From JBHIYN01 sp041984235 (GTDB lineage: Bacteria > Pseudomonadota > Gammaproteobacteria > Ga0077536): a stretch of 64,000 bases of DNA. Positions 24,310 to 33,805 of the stretch are shown here, in pieces (within the stretch, counting starts at the first letter, position 1; each line of letters opens with the position of its first letter). The translations under genes and the position numbers were made by a program. The notes under the pieces are model-generated. The model was not told the origin of the DNA. It did not search any database and was given only the letters and a program-made list of their open reading frames with translations. The stretch spans positions 248,001 to 312,000 of the forward strand of contig JBHIYN010000004.1 in the NCBI GenBank assembly GCA_041984235.1, read 5' to 3'.

Positions 24310-26304
24310 ATGCGCTTCCAGGACATGACCCAAGCTATCCGCAGCTGCCGGTGGGCGCCGTTGCAGGTGTGCGGTTTGCTGCGCGCCGCCGGCCTTGCCG
24401 CCGTTCTACTCGCGGGCATCGCCGCAGCCTGGGCACAGGCGGCCGACGGCGGTGTCGTGCAGGAGGAGGACGGCACCATCACGCTCAACCTGCGCGACGC
24501 CGATATCCGCGCGTTCATTGCCAGCGTCGCCGACATCACCGGGCGAAACTTCGTCGTCGATCCACGGGTCAAGGCCAACGTTACCGTCATCTCCTCCGCA
24601 CCGACGGGCGCCGACGGTCTCTACGATATCTTTCTTTCGATCCTGAAGGTGCACGGGTTCACCGCGATCCCCAGCGGTGACGTGGTCAAGATCGTGCCCG
24701 ATGCGGTGGCCAAGCAGGAAGGGCAGGCGCCGACGCCCGCGGCGCTCCGGCGTCGCAACGACGCGCTGGTGACGGCCGTGATCCCGATCGACAACGTCAA
24801 CGCCACCGAGCTGGTCGCGGTCCTGCGCCCGCTGCTGCCGCAGGAGGCGCACCTGGCCGGCTTTGCCACCGGCAACGCGCTGGTGGTCGCCGATACCGCT
24901 GCCAACGTGCAGCGCCTGAGTGACCTGGTCGCGCAGCTCGACGTGCAGCTCGACACCGTGCTCGAGCTGGTACCGCTGGAGTACGCCGAGGCGGAGGACG
25001 TCGTCGCCATACTCAATGCCGTGCATGGCGCGCCACAGCACCAGGCCCAGGGCGCGGGCCTGCAGCCGTATATCGCCTATGCCCGGACCAATACCCTCAT
25101 CGTGCGTGTGCCCCCGGCCGGGATCGAGCGCGTGCGTACGCTGATCGCGGCGCTCGATCGCCCCGACCGCGGACCCGACGACGTCGAGGTCATCACGCTC
25201 AAGTTCGCCTCGGCGACCGACCTGGTGCCGGTGCTGCAGGGCGTGCTCGGGGGGGCGGCCGGCGGCGCTGCCACGGGCGGCGGGGGCGCGCAGGGGCGCG
25301 CCCGCAACCCGGCCGGCGCGGGCAGCTCCAGTATCCAGGCCGACGAGGCCACCAACACGCTCATCATCCAGGCACCGGCCGCCGATCTCAGGCGCCTCAA
25401 GGCGGTCATCGCCAGGCTCGACGTGCGTCGCGCGCAGGTGCTGGTGGAAGGCATCATCGCCGAGCTCACGACCGAGCGTGCGGACGAGCTCGGCGTGCAG
25501 TGGCAGACCAACCAGAGCAGTAACGGCTGGGTCGGCGGCACGCTGCTGCCGGGTACGGAGGGCGGTCCGCTGACCGGTGCGCCGCTGGAAGGCGGCGGCG
25601 TAAACCTGCTGCAGGGGCTGACCTTCGGCTACCTGCGCAGCACCGGAGACATTCGCGTCCTGCTGCGAGCGCTCAGCAACGATCGCTACACCAACGTCCT
25701 CTCGACACCGACCCTGATGACGCTCGATAACACCGAGGCCGAGATCGTCGTCGGCCAGAACGTGCCGTTCGTCACCGGCCAGTTCACCAACCAGGCGACC
25801 ACGCCGGAGAACCCGTTTCAGACCATCCAGCGCCAGGATGTCGGCGTGGTTCTGCGCGTAAAGCCGCAGATCAATTTCGGCGACACCGTCACCCTCGAGC
25901 TCGAACAGGAGGTCTCCAGCGTCGACACCTCGACCAGTGGCGCCGACCTGATCACCAACAAGCGTTCGATCAGCACCACCGTGCTGGTCGACGACAAGGA
26001 CATCGTCGTACTCGGCGGGCTGATCGAGAACGACCTCAGGGAAAACGCGCAGAAGGTGCCACTGCTCGGTGACATTCCCGTTCTCGGCCAGTTGTTCCGC
26101 TCCTCGCGCGGCGACCTGCGCAAGACCAACCTGATGGTGTTCCTGCGGCCGTCGATCGTGCGCGATCCCGAGGCCGGGCGTGCCGAGGCCGAGGCGCGCT
26201 ACGAGGCCATGCGCGACAAGCAGGAGGCGGCAGAGCCCAAGCGCCGCCACCTGTTGAAGCAGGAGTCGCCGCGCCTGCCGGCCTTCGATGGCCTTTACGA
26301 ATGA
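24310..26304 (+). CDS. gspD: Type II secretion outer-membrane secretin GspD
   Basis: A 664-residue secretin forming the outer-membrane channel of the type II system. After a signal peptide ending near AWAQA, the N0 domain begins (ITLNLRDADIRAFIASVA), followed by N1-N3 (for example LVPLEYAEAEDVVAILN and VITLKFASATDLVPVLQ), with a Gly-rich loop inside N3 (about residues 310-340). The secretin barrel includes VPFVTGQFTNQ, a KPQINFGDTVTLELEQEVS segment and LGGLIENDL. ATG 24310 is preferred over TTG 24262; ATG 24325 is also possible. It overlaps gspE as ATGA. Confidence 0.95.
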   Translation: MRFQDMTQAIRSCRWAPLQVCGLLRAAGLAAVLLAGIAAAWAQAADGGVVQEEDGTITLNLRDADIRAFIASVADITGRNFVVDPRVKANVTVISSAPTGADGLYDIFLSILKVHGFTAIPSGDVVKIVPDAVAKQEGQAPTPAALRRRNDALVTAVIPIDNVNATELVAVLRPLLPQEAHLAGFATGNALVVADTAANVQRLSDLVAQLDVQLDTVLELVPLEYAEAEDVVAILNAVHGAPQHQAQGAGLQPYIAYARTNTLIVRVPPAGIERVRTLIAALDRPDRGPDDVEVITLKFASATDLVPVLQGVLGGAAGGAATGGGGAQGRARNPAGAGSSSIQADEATNTLIIQAPAADLRRLKAVIARLDVRRAQVLVEGIIAELTTERADELGVQWQTNQSSNGWVGGTLLPGTEGGPLTGAPLEGGGVNLLQGLTFGYLRSTGDIRVLLRALSNDRYTNVLSTPTLMTLDNTEAEIVVGQNVPFVTGQFTNQATTPENPFQTIQRQDVGVVLRVKPQINFGDTVTLELEQEVSSVDTSTSGADLITNKRSISTTVLVDDKDIVVLGGLIENDLRENAQKVPLLGDIPVLGQLFRSSRGDLRKTNLMVFLRPSIVRDPEAGRAEAEARYEAMRDKQEAAEPKRRHLLKQESPRLPAFDGLYE

Positions 26305-27770
26305 ACGTGCCATTCACGTTTGCCCGGCGCCACGGTGTATTCATCAGCTTGGCCGCGGACGACGATGTCGCGGAGATCGTGTTTCGTGCCGGCGCGCCGG
26401 TTACCGCCTTGTCCGAAGCCCGCCGCGTGGTCGCCGGAGGCGCGCGCCTGCGCCGCCTGCCCGATGACGAGTTCGAGCAGCAGCTGCAGGCTACCTACGA
26501 GCGCGACAGCCGCGACGGCGGCGCCATGGACGCGTTCGACGAGGCGCTCAACCTGGCCGAGGTGGCCGAAGACCTGCGCGAGCCGGCCGACCTGCTCGAG
26601 AGTGCCGACGACGCACCGATCATCCGTCTGATCAACGCGGTCATCAGCGAGGCTATCCGCGAGAACGCCTCGGACATCCACATCGAGCCGTTCGAGTCGC
26701 GTCTCTCGATCCGGTTGCGCGTGGACGGCGTGCTGCGCCAGGTCATGGAGCCGCCGATCGCGATTGCCGCGCTGCTGGTGTCACGCATCAAGATCATGGC
26801 CAAGCTCGACATCGCCGAGAAACGCGTTCCGCAGGACGGGCGTATCTCGCTGCGCATCGCCAACCGGCCGGTCGACGTGCGCGTCTCGACGATTCCGTCC
26901 GGCAGCGGCGAGCGCGTGGTGCTGCGCCTGCTCGACAAGCAGGCCGGGCGGCTCCGGCTGGAGCAGATTGGCATGGATGCGCGCACCACGGCTGCGATCG
27001 ACCGCATCATCCACCTGCCGCACGGCATCTTCCTGGTCACCGGCCCGACCGGCTCGGGCAAGACCACCACGCTGTACGCTGCGCTGTCGCGTATCAACGA
27101 TCGCAGCCGCAACCTGATGACGGTGGAAGACCCGATCGAGTACTACATCGACGGCATCGCCCAGACCCAGGTCAATACACGCGTAGACATGACCTTCGCG
27201 CGCGGTCTGCGCGCGATCCTGCGCCAGGATCCGGATGTCGTCATGGTCGGCGAGATCCGGGACCTGGAGACGGCGTCGATTGCCATCCAGGCCAGCCTCA
27301 CCGGCCACCTGGTGCTGTCCACCCTGCATACCAACTCCGCGGTCGGCGCCATCGCGCGGCTGCGCGACATGGGCACCGAACCCTTCCTGCTCGCCTCCAG
27401 CCTGGTCGGCGTACTCGCCCAGCGCCTGGTGCGCCGCCTGTGCAGCGACTGCCGCCGGCCGGTACGGCCGGACGCGGCGCTAGCCGGGCGCCTGCACATG
27501 CCGCTGGAGTCGTTGCAGGCGCACACCGTCTACGAGGCGGTCGGCTGCGCGCGCTGCCTGCAGATCGGCTACCGCGGGCGTACCGCCATCTACGAGCTGG
27601 TGCCGGTGGACGCGGGACTGCGGCGCCTGATCCACGATGATGCCGGGGAACCTGCCATTGAGGATTACGTGCGCCGCGAGGCGCCCAGCCTGTTCGACAA
27701 CGGGCGCGCCCAGGTCCTCGCCGGTGCAACCAGTGCCGAAGAGCTGATCCGCGTGACCACCGCGGGCTGA
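26301..27770 (+). CDS. gspE: Type II secretion ATPase GspE
   Basis: A 489-residue cytoplasmic assembly ATPase. Walker A GPTGSGKT is at 248-255, an Asp box follows (TVEDPIEYYIDG), Walker B is VVMVGEIRD at about 313-321, and the His box includes GHLVLSTLHTNSA. The zinc-binding tetracysteine of GspE is present: Cys381, Cys384, Cys416 and Cys419. The N1E-type region for binding GspL is at the N-terminus. The start ATG overlaps the gspD stop by 4 bases, so translation is probably coupled. Confidence 0.96.
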   Translation: MNVPFTFARRHGVFISLAADDDVAEIVFRAGAPVTALSEARRVVAGGARLRRLPDDEFEQQLQATYERDSRDGGAMDAFDEALNLAEVAEDLREPADLLESADDAPIIRLINAVISEAIRENASDIHIEPFESRLSIRLRVDGVLRQVMEPPIAIAALLVSRIKIMAKLDIAEKRVPQDGRISLRIANRPVDVRVSTIPSGSGERVVLRLLDKQAGRLRLEQIGMDARTTAAIDRIIHLPHGIFLVTGPTGSGKTTTLYAALSRINDRSRNLMTVEDPIEYYIDGIAQTQVNTRVDMTFARGLRAILRQDPDVVMVGEIRDLETASIAIQASLTGHLVLSTLHTNSAVGAIARLRDMGTEPFLLASSLVGVLAQRLVRRLCSDCRRPVRPDAALAGRLHMPLESLQAHTVYEAVGCARCLQIGYRGRTAIYELVPVDAGLRRLIHDDAGEPAIEDYVRREAPSLFDNGRAQVLAGATSAEELIRVTTAG

Positions 27771-27788
27771 TCCGCGCCGCCCGCGCCG

Positions 27789-29006
27789 ATGCCGGCCTTC
27801 GACTATCTCGCCCTCGACGCGGCCGGCGCTCGCCGGCGCGGCGTGACCGAGGCCGAGACCGAGCACCAGGCGCGACAGCGGCTGCGCGACCAGGGGCTGG
27901 TGCCGCTGGAGATCCGCGCCGCGCGGCGTGCCGCCGGGGCGCGTGCGCGCGCCGCCTTCGGCCAGCGCGAGCCGCGCCTGGGCGGCGAGCAGACGGTGCT
28001 GTTCACCCGCCTGCTCGGGACGCTGCTCAATTCCGGTCTGCCGCTGGACGACGCGCTCACCGGGCTGGCCAGCCAGGCCGGCGACGCGGATTTCAAGCGC
28101 ATCGCGCTCGAGGTGCGCGCGCGGGTGCTCGAAGGACAGGGACTGGCCGCGGGCCTGGAGCAGTTCCCGCGCACCTTTCCGCGCGTCTACTGCGCGACCG
28201 TCGGCGCCGGTGCGCAGACCCGGCATCTGCCGCAGGTGCTGATGCGTCTCGCCGACTTCATGGAGCAGCGCCAGATCATCCGCCAGCGCCTGCGCCTGGC
28301 GCTGATCTATCCCACCGTGCTCAGCGTGGTGGCGATCGGCGTGGTCACCGGTCTGCTCGCCTTCGTGGTGCCGGAAGTGGTCAAAGTCTTCGAGCAGATG
28401 GAGCGTGAGCTGCCGGCGCTGACCCGCTATCTCATCGGCGCCGCCGATCTCGTGCGCGATTACGGGTTAGTTGCCCTGGCCGTCGCCGCGGCGCTGGTCT
28501 ACCCCGTGCGCCTGCTGCTGTCTCGGCCGTCGTTGCGCCTGGCACTCGACCGGGCGCTGCTCGGTCTGCCGCTGGCCGGCGCGCTGGTCCGCGATGCCGA
28601 CGCCGCGCGCTTCGCGCGCACGCTGGCGATCCTGCTCGGCAGCGGGCTGGCCATGATCGAGGCGCTCGGCATCGCCACCGCGGCGATCGGCAACCGCGCC
28701 ACGCATGGCGAGGTGCGCGAGGCCATCGAGCGCGTGCGGGAAGGCGCGGCGCTGAGCCGTGCCCTGGGCCGGGTTTCGGGCTTCCCGCCGCTGCTCGCCC
28801 ACCTTGTCGCCAGCGGCGAGCAATCCGGCGAGCTGCCACGCATGCTCGACTCCTCGGCCGAGGCCCACGAGCGCGCCGTACAGGCGCGGCTGGCGGTGGC
28901 GATGAACCTGGCCGAGCCGCTGCTGATCCTCGTGATGGGCGCGATCGTGCTCTTCATCGTGGTGGCGATCCTGCTGCCGATCTTCGACATGAACCGCATC
29001 GCCTGA
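27789..29006 (+). CDS. gspF: Type II secretion inner-membrane platform protein GspF
   Basis: A 405-residue GspF with two homologous cytoplasmic GspF domains, each followed by a membrane helix, and a C-terminal helix (LLILVMGAIVLFIVVAILLP). The N-terminus MPAFDYLALDAAGARRRGV and the repeated LPLDDALTGLA / LAMIEALGIATA segments are typical. It anchors the platform and contacts GspE and GspL. It follows gspE by 18 bases and is the last gene of this half of the system; the pseudopilin genes that normally come next are on the opposite strand at 58.6 kb. Confidence 0.95.
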   Translation: MPAFDYLALDAAGARRRGVTEAETEHQARQRLRDQGLVPLEIRAARRAAGARARAAFGQREPRLGGEQTVLFTRLLGTLLNSGLPLDDALTGLASQAGDADFKRIALEVRARVLEGQGLAAGLEQFPRTFPRVYCATVGAGAQTRHLPQVLMRLADFMEQRQIIRQRLRLALIYPTVLSVVAIGVVTGLLAFVVPEVVKVFEQMERELPALTRYLIGAADLVRDYGLVALAVAAALVYPVRLLLSRPSLRLALDRALLGLPLAGALVRDADAARFARTLAILLGSGLAMIEALGIATAAIGNRATHGEVREAIERVREGAALSRALGRVSGFPPLLAHLVASGEQSGELPRMLDSSAEAHERAVQARLAVAMNLAEPLLILVMGAIVLFIVVAILLPIFDMNRIA

Positions 29007-29017
29007 AGCGGTCATCG

Positions 29018-29070
29018 CCGATCGCCTCCGCTGCGTCCGCGGCGGACCCGCCGCCGATCGGTTTTATCTC
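29018..29070 (+). terminator. Candidate terminator after gspF
   Basis: Arms CCGATCG (29018-29024) and CGATCGG (29055-29061) can pair, with a further nested dyad GTCCGC/GCGGAC between them, and the 3' arm is followed at once by TTTTAT. It lies 12 bases after the gspF stop. The long loop between outer arms weakens it; the position and T-run support it. Confidence 0.4.
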
Positions 29071-29305
29071 CAGAAATCAGGCTCCTGGCTCAGGGGCCAT
29101 CACTCCCTTCAGCGCTGCCGGAGCGGTCCGGCAGGCGGCCCTGCCGACTTTCTTCAACGTGACATACGGCCTTCACAGGCAGGTAACAAATCGCCCCCAT
29201 CATTCGCCTCGCTGCAGCCGGCATGCGACCCATGGTCACTGCCGCAGCGGGGCGAAACAGCATTTGGGACAGGCAACACGAATGGCAAAGGGAGACCTTT
29301 CAGAC

Positions 29306-30124
29306 ATGAAAAAACAGCTACTGGCGCTGGGCATGGTGGCCGCGCTCGGAGCACCGCAGGCGTATGCCGCGAACTCCGACGCGCTCACCAAGAACGGCAG
29401 CGGCGACGTCATCGTCGTCATGCGTAACTTCGACAATACCGAGTCACTGTTCTGGGACCTGTCGCTCGGCGGCAACGACCTTACCGCCAGTGACTTCTAC
29501 AACGGGCAGGGATCGTTCGTGACCAGCAACGCCGCGGTCGACGCCTGGGTCGGCGCCAACATCGGTCTCGGCGCACTGACCTTCAACATCTTCGGGCTGT
29601 CCAACGAGCTCGCCTTCGACCCCAACCCGTTTCCGCCCAACCCTGGCCATCCCAACGTCGGCGGCGTGGTGACGGTGGCCAACCTGACCCTGCAGGACAG
29701 CGGCTCGCAGACGTCGGGAAGCGTGAACGGCCTGCAGTCCTTCATCGGCGACCTCAACGGAGCGGGCTTCCCCGACAATGGCGTGCTGGTGACCAACGAC
29801 CCGGTCGGCAACGCGTTCTTCGGCGGCGCCGCACACGACGCCAACCTGTTTGGCACCGCGGCCTCGACGGCGATCAATGCCGGCGCGATCGACTTCTTCT
29901 ACATCCAGATGGACCCGGCGCTGACCGGCGCCAACGACGGTGCTGCCCAGGCCGCTGCGCCGCCGGTGGCGACGCTGCTCGGTGAGTTCAACTTCACCTT
30001 CTCCGGCGGCATCGCCAGCCTGGCCTTCAACGCCGCGTCCGCGGCCCCGGTGCCGCTGCCGGCCGGCGTGTGGCTGCTCGGCAGCGCCCTGGTCGGCCTG
30101 GTCGGCATTCGCCGGCGCGCCTGA
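29306..30124 (+). CDS. PEP-CTERM-type exported protein
   Basis: A 272-residue secreted protein with a signal peptide (MKKQLLALGMVAALGAPQAYA) and a classical C-terminal sorting region: VPLPAGVWLLGSALVGL, a short hydrophobic helix, then GIRRRA. Proteins with this tail are normally handled by an exosortase and surface-linked; no exosortase is in the window. The body is rich in Asn, Gly and Asp and is predicted mostly beta. Its position just after gspF suggests it could be secreted with help of this type II system (inference). ATG 29306 has a GGGAGA ribosome site. Confidence 0.8.
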   Translation: MKKQLLALGMVAALGAPQAYAANSDALTKNGSGDVIVVMRNFDNTESLFWDLSLGGNDLTASDFYNGQGSFVTSNAAVDAWVGANIGLGALTFNIFGLSNELAFDPNPFPPNPGHPNVGGVVTVANLTLQDSGSQTSGSVNGLQSFIGDLNGAGFPDNGVLVTNDPVGNAFFGGAAHDANLFGTAASTAINAGAIDFFYIQMDPALTGANDGAAQAAAPPVATLLGEFNFTFSGGIASLAFNAASAAPVPLPAGVWLLGSALVGLVGIRRRA

Positions 30125-30152
30125 GAGCACCCTCGTTCCTGCGTCGAAACGC

Positions 30153-30189
30153 GCCTGCCCGTGACTGCGTAAGCCGCACGCGGGCAGGC
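30153..30189. repeat. 9-bp inverted repeat between two exported-protein genes
   Basis: GCCTGCCCG (30153-30161) and CGGGCAGGC (30181-30189) are perfectly complementary around 19 bases. There is no T-tract after it. It could be a factor-dependent terminator, an mRNA-stabilising hairpin for the upstream gene, or an operator. Confidence 0.4.
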
Positions 30190-30233
30190 CGGATTCGCCC
30201 TGACGAACCATCCATCGGGAGAGATTCAAAGTC

Positions 30234-31979
30234 ATGAAACGTACTACGCTATCCCTGGCCGTCGCCGCCCTGTGCAGCAACGGTGCCTACGCCATCACGC
30301 CAATCGGCGCGACCACTCACCGCGTCGTCATCGGCGGCGCGACCGCCATCCAGACCAGCACGCAGAACGCCGTCATCGACGAGCTGTGCGTCGCCGGCAC
30401 CATTGATGTCTTCAGTGGTGAGGACCACTGGGACGTACAGTGCACCATCGATCCTGCCTTCGGCGCGCCCGGCGGTACCTCGGTGCGCTTCAGCAAGAAC
30501 AACGGCGGCTCCGCGCAGGGCGCGACGGCGGTCGAGATTGCCGAGCCGGTCGAAGTACTGTCGGCGTCCTCGACCTGCGTCGCCGCACCGACCCCGGTGC
30601 AGTCGACGCCCGGCGGCACCTCCTTCGGCGCCTGGGTCTGCGCCGATGACGGCGCCGGCAACGGCGCCGCCGAGGTGCTCGAGACGGTCGCGCCCGACTG
30701 GGGCGTGTCCGACGTCGAGCCGAAGATGTTCCGCGGCGCCCTGTCGGTGCTGGTCGGCGGCCTGCCGGTGCCATTCCCGGCCAATGGCCAGCTCGACAGC
30801 CGCACCACGGCCAGCCTGCCCTTCGGCGTGGTCGCCACGGTCAGTCTCTACCAGGCGCTGCAGGCGGTGCAGTTCCCGCTCGCCAGCGACTGCAACCCGG
30901 ATCCGGCGGGTGGCACCGACGACGGCAGCGTGACCGGGTCGATCGCCGGCAACGGCATCAAGGACGCCTACGAGGCTTACGCCACCGATTCCATCCAGCC
31001 GGTTTCCTTCGTCGGCGGAGTGCATGTGCCGGAGACGCCGGACGACAAGGGCTACTCCGACCAGCCGCACCGCGTGGGCGACACCCGCGCCTGCATGCCG
31101 ACGGTGAGCCTGGCCGAGGCGCGCTCCTTCCTGCGCGGAGACTTCAAGGACTGGACCGAGTTCGGCACCGCCGGCGGCTCCAACCTCTATGCGAGCGCTG
31201 CGGGCAAGGCCTGGGAGCCGGATCCCTTCACCTCGAGCTTCGTGCTCTGCCGCCGCACCCAGGGCTCGGGCACGCATGCCACGATCTCCTCGCAGATCCT
31301 CGGCACCCAGTGCTCCAAGGCCGAGAGCGCGATGCCGGCCGAGGGCTTCCTCGGCAACCGCATCGTGTTCGAGAACACGGGCTCCTCCAACCTCGGCGAA
31401 TGTCTCGACGACCTCGAGTACGGCCTGTCCGGCGCGGCGGCCAACGAGCAGGGCTTTGGCGTCAAGGCCTGGGCGGTCGGCTACCAGTCGCTGGAGAAGA
31501 ACCCCGATCTCGAGGAAGGCTACCGCTTCCTCAAGATCGACGGCCAGTCGCCGGACATGAAGAACTTCGTCGAGGGCGACTACTGGATCTTCGGCACCAC
31601 CACGGTCAATCGTAACGACGATGACTCCAACGGAGCCGGCGAGTACATCAACCCGGTCGGTATCTTCAGTGCGGTCGACCAGATGTTCGAGGTGCTGGTG
31701 ACGACGCTCAGCGATCCGTCCAGCCTGATCGACATCAACAAGGGTCTCGCGCATCCGTTCGGTTTCGGCGGCTTCGCCGGCACCGCGATTGCCGGTGTGC
31801 CGACCCTGCCGTCGTTCCCGTTCGACCCGGATCCGACGCCGGCCTCGCCGGACCTGCCGCTGGCGACGCTGACCCACCTCAATCCGGACACGGGCGTGGT
31901 GGATACCTGCTACGGACCGACCACGCGGGCGGTCGGTGGCACCACGATCTCCGTCAGCGACGAGGAGAACGCGGAGTAA
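30234..31979 (+). CDS. Exported PstS-like (PBP2-type) protein
   Basis: A 581-residue protein with a signal peptide (MKRTTLSLAVAALCSNGAYA). I infer a relation to phosphate-binding PstS-like proteins from three places: an opening strand VVIGGATAIQTS, then FLRGDFKDW at 299-307, which aligns with the conserved iFlGeikNW of PstS, and CRRTQGSGT at 339-347, which aligns with the ligand loop vRRsDGSGT. It is much longer than PstS (about 320-350) and has no lipobox and no pst transporter genes nearby, so it is unlikely to feed an ABC importer. A good GGGAGAG ribosome site precedes ATG 30234. The function is unknown. Confidence 0.65.
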   Translation: MKRTTLSLAVAALCSNGAYAITPIGATTHRVVIGGATAIQTSTQNAVIDELCVAGTIDVFSGEDHWDVQCTIDPAFGAPGGTSVRFSKNNGGSAQGATAVEIAEPVEVLSASSTCVAAPTPVQSTPGGTSFGAWVCADDGAGNGAAEVLETVAPDWGVSDVEPKMFRGALSVLVGGLPVPFPANGQLDSRTTASLPFGVVATVSLYQALQAVQFPLASDCNPDPAGGTDDGSVTGSIAGNGIKDAYEAYATDSIQPVSFVGGVHVPETPDDKGYSDQPHRVGDTRACMPTVSLAEARSFLRGDFKDWTEFGTAGGSNLYASAAGKAWEPDPFTSSFVLCRRTQGSGTHATISSQILGTQCSKAESAMPAEGFLGNRIVFENTGSSNLGECLDDLEYGLSGAAANEQGFGVKAWAVGYQSLEKNPDLEEGYRFLKIDGQSPDMKNFVEGDYWIFGTTTVNRNDDDSNGAGEYINPVGIFSAVDQMFEVLVTTLSDPSSLIDINKGLAHPFGFGGFAGTAIAGVPTLPSFPFDPDPTPASPDLPLATLTHLNPDTGVVDTCYGPTTRAVGGTTISVSDEENAE

Positions 31980-31995
31980 GCGCCCATGGGAGAGG

Positions 31996-32026
31996 CATGG
32001 CCGCCGGCGGCATGCCGGCGGCCATG
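31996..32026. repeat. Perfect 13-bp hairpin
   Basis: CATGGCCGCCGGC (31996-32008), loop GGCAT, GCCGGCGGCCATG (32014-32026). It is 17 bases after the stop of the PstS-like gene and 14 bases before a terminator hairpin. No T-run follows it directly. It probably works with the next hairpin in ending or protecting the transcript. Confidence 0.6.
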
Positions 32027-32039
32027 ACCACAGGCTTTC

Positions 32040-32076
32040 AGCCGGCCCCTCGCGAGAGAGGCCGGCTTCTTTCGTT
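32040..32076 (+). terminator. Rho-independent terminator after the PstS-like gene
   Basis: Stem arms AGCCGGCC (32040-32047) and GGCCGGCT (32060-32067), extended by CTC/GAG across one mismatch, loop GCGA, followed by TCTTTCGTT. This separates the PstS-like gene from the two-partner secretion pair that starts at 32135. Confidence 0.7.
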
Positions 32077-32134
32077 GTCGGCCCGGTCACCGTCGGCCGC
32101 GCAACGCAACCCGGGAACGTTCTGAAACCCAGCC

Positions 32135-33805
32135 ATGTATGAACGGCTCGCCAGATCACTCGTCCTGCTCGCGGTACTGAGCGCGCCGCTGCCGGCAGCG
32201 GCGGCCGCCGGCAGTGTGCCAGCGGTGGACGCGGCACCCTCGGTCGAGGAGGCCGTGGCCGAAGAAGTGCGCTTCGACGTCTGGGAGTACCGCGTCAGCG
32301 GCGTCAGCCTGGTCGAGGGGCGCGACGTGGAACGCGCGGTCTACCCCTACCTCGGTCCCGAGCGCACGCTCGCCGACGTCGAGGCCGCCGCGCAGGCGGT
32401 GGAGGCGCTCTACCGCGAGGCCGGCTACGGCGCGACCATCTACGTCAACATCCCCGAGCAGGATGTCGAGGAAGGCCTGGTGCTGCTCGACGTCGCCGAA
32501 GGGCGGGTCGAGCGCCTGCGCGTGACCGGATCACGCTATTTCGATCTCGGACGCATCAAGGAAAAGGTGCCCGCGCTGCAGCCCGGTGCGGTACCGCACC
32601 TGCCGTCGATGCAGGAGCAGCTCGCCGCGGTCAACGCGGCGACCGTCAACCGGCGCGTGACCCCGGTGCTGCGCCCGGCACGCAGCCGCGGCATGGTCGA
32701 CGTCGATCTCGAAGTCGAGGATCGACTGCCCCTGCACGGCGGGCTCGAGTTCTCCAACGAGTACGTGCGCGACACCACGAAAACGCGGCTGGCCGGCGAA
32801 CTGCGTTACGAGAACCTGTGGCAGCGCGAGCACAGCATCGGCTTCTCGTTCCAGCTCACGCCCGAGGACCCGGACGAAGTACGGGTGTTCTCCGGCACCT
32901 ACCTGATGCGCCCGGAGGACAGCCCCTGGCTGCTGGCTGCTTACGGCGTCAAGTCCGACAGCGACGTCACCACCGCCGCGGGCGATGCCGGCGGCGGCAT
33001 CGGCGTGCTCGGCAAGGGCTTCGTCATTGGCGCGCGTGCGATCCGCCCGCTGCCGATGCGCGGCGGCGTGGTGCACAACCTGACCCTGGGCGCGGACTAC
33101 AAGGACTTCGACGACGAGATCTCCATCGCCGGCAGCGCCGACAGCATTTTCAACCCGATCAGCTTCGTCAAGTTCATCGCCGGCTGGGGCGGCTTCAAGG
33201 CCTTCGACCGTGCCGACCTGGAATTCAACGTCGACGCGCACTTCGGCGTGCGCGGGCTGGGCAACGACGAGCGCGTCGACGTCGGCGCTGTCGACATCGA
33301 CGAATTCTCCAACAAGCGCGCCTTCGCTCGGCCCAACTTCGTCTTTCTGCGCACCGATCTCAGTGGCAGCCGAAGCTGGATTGCCGACAGCAGCCTGAGC
33401 TTCGATTTCAGCGGCCAGATTGCCTCGGTGGCCCTGGTCAGCAACGAGCAGTATTCGCTGGGCGGCGTGGATACGGTGCGCGGTTACTTCGAGTCGCAGG
33501 CGCTGGCCGACAACGTCGTGCTGCTGTCGCTGGAATGGACCTCGCCGTCGTTTCACCAGGTGCTGTGGGGCGAGCTGCTGCAGGATGTGCGCCTGTTCGT
33601 CTTCAGCGACGCCGCGCGCGGCATGCTGATCGACCCGCTGCCGGACAGCGATGCCGCCTTCGGTCTCGCCAGCGTCGGTTTCGGCCTGCAGGCCGCCGGC
33701 CACGGTTTCGACTCCGAGCTGGCCTGGGCCTGGCCGCTGATCGACGCCGACGGGCGCGACGCCTACGACCCGCGCTTCCACTTCCAGATGAGCTACGACT
33801 TCTGA
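32135..33805 (+). CDS. Two-partner secretion outer-membrane transporter (FhaC/ShlB type)
   Basis: A 556-residue TpsB protein. After a signal peptide (ending near AAAAA, residue 25) come POTRA-type domains: VSGVSLVEGRDVERAVYPYLGP and the VEGRVERLRVTGSRYF segment are typical. A C-terminal 16-strand barrel follows, with the VRGY motif of loop L6 at 448-451 (VDTVRGYF) and a terminal aromatic residue (MSYDF). It recognises the TPS domain of its partner in the periplasm and threads it out. It overlaps the start of the giant partner gene by one base (TGATG), so the two are co-translated. Confidence 0.93.
   Translation: MYERLARSLVLLAVLSAPLPAAAAAGSVPAVDAAPSVEEAVAEEVRFDVWEYRVSGVSLVEGRDVERAVYPYLGPERTLADVEAAAQAVEALYREAGYGATIYVNIPEQDVEEGLVLLDVAEGRVERLRVTGSRYFDLGRIKEKVPALQPGAVPHLPSMQEQLAAVNAATVNRRVTPVLRPARSRGMVDVDLEVEDRLPLHGGLEFSNEYVRDTTKTRLAGELRYENLWQREHSIGFSFQLTPEDPDEVRVFSGTYLMRPEDSPWLLAAYGVKSDSDVTTAAGDAGGGIGVLGKGFVIGARAIRPLPMRGGVVHNLTLGADYKDFDDEISIAGSADSIFNPISFVKFIAGWGGFKAFDRADLEFNVDAHFGVRGLGNDERVDVGAVDIDEFSNKRAFARPNFVFLRTDLSGSRSWIADSSLSFDFSGQIASVALVSNEQYSLGGVDTVRGYFESQALADNVVLLSLEWTSPSFHQVLWGELLQDVRLFVFSDAARGMLIDPLPDSDAAFGLASVGFGLQAAGHGFDSELAWAWPLIDADGRDAYDPRFHFQMSYDF

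Noticed and set aside
24406..26313. A 635-codon minus-strand open frame opposite gspD
   Set aside because: It is a shadow of the secretin gene: composition is His/Arg/Asp-rich with no recognisable motif.
30249..32237. A 662-codon minus-strand open frame opposite the PstS-like gene
   Set aside because: It runs through the terminator hairpin and into the next gene, and it has no signal or domain; the plus-strand product has a signal peptide and ribosome site.
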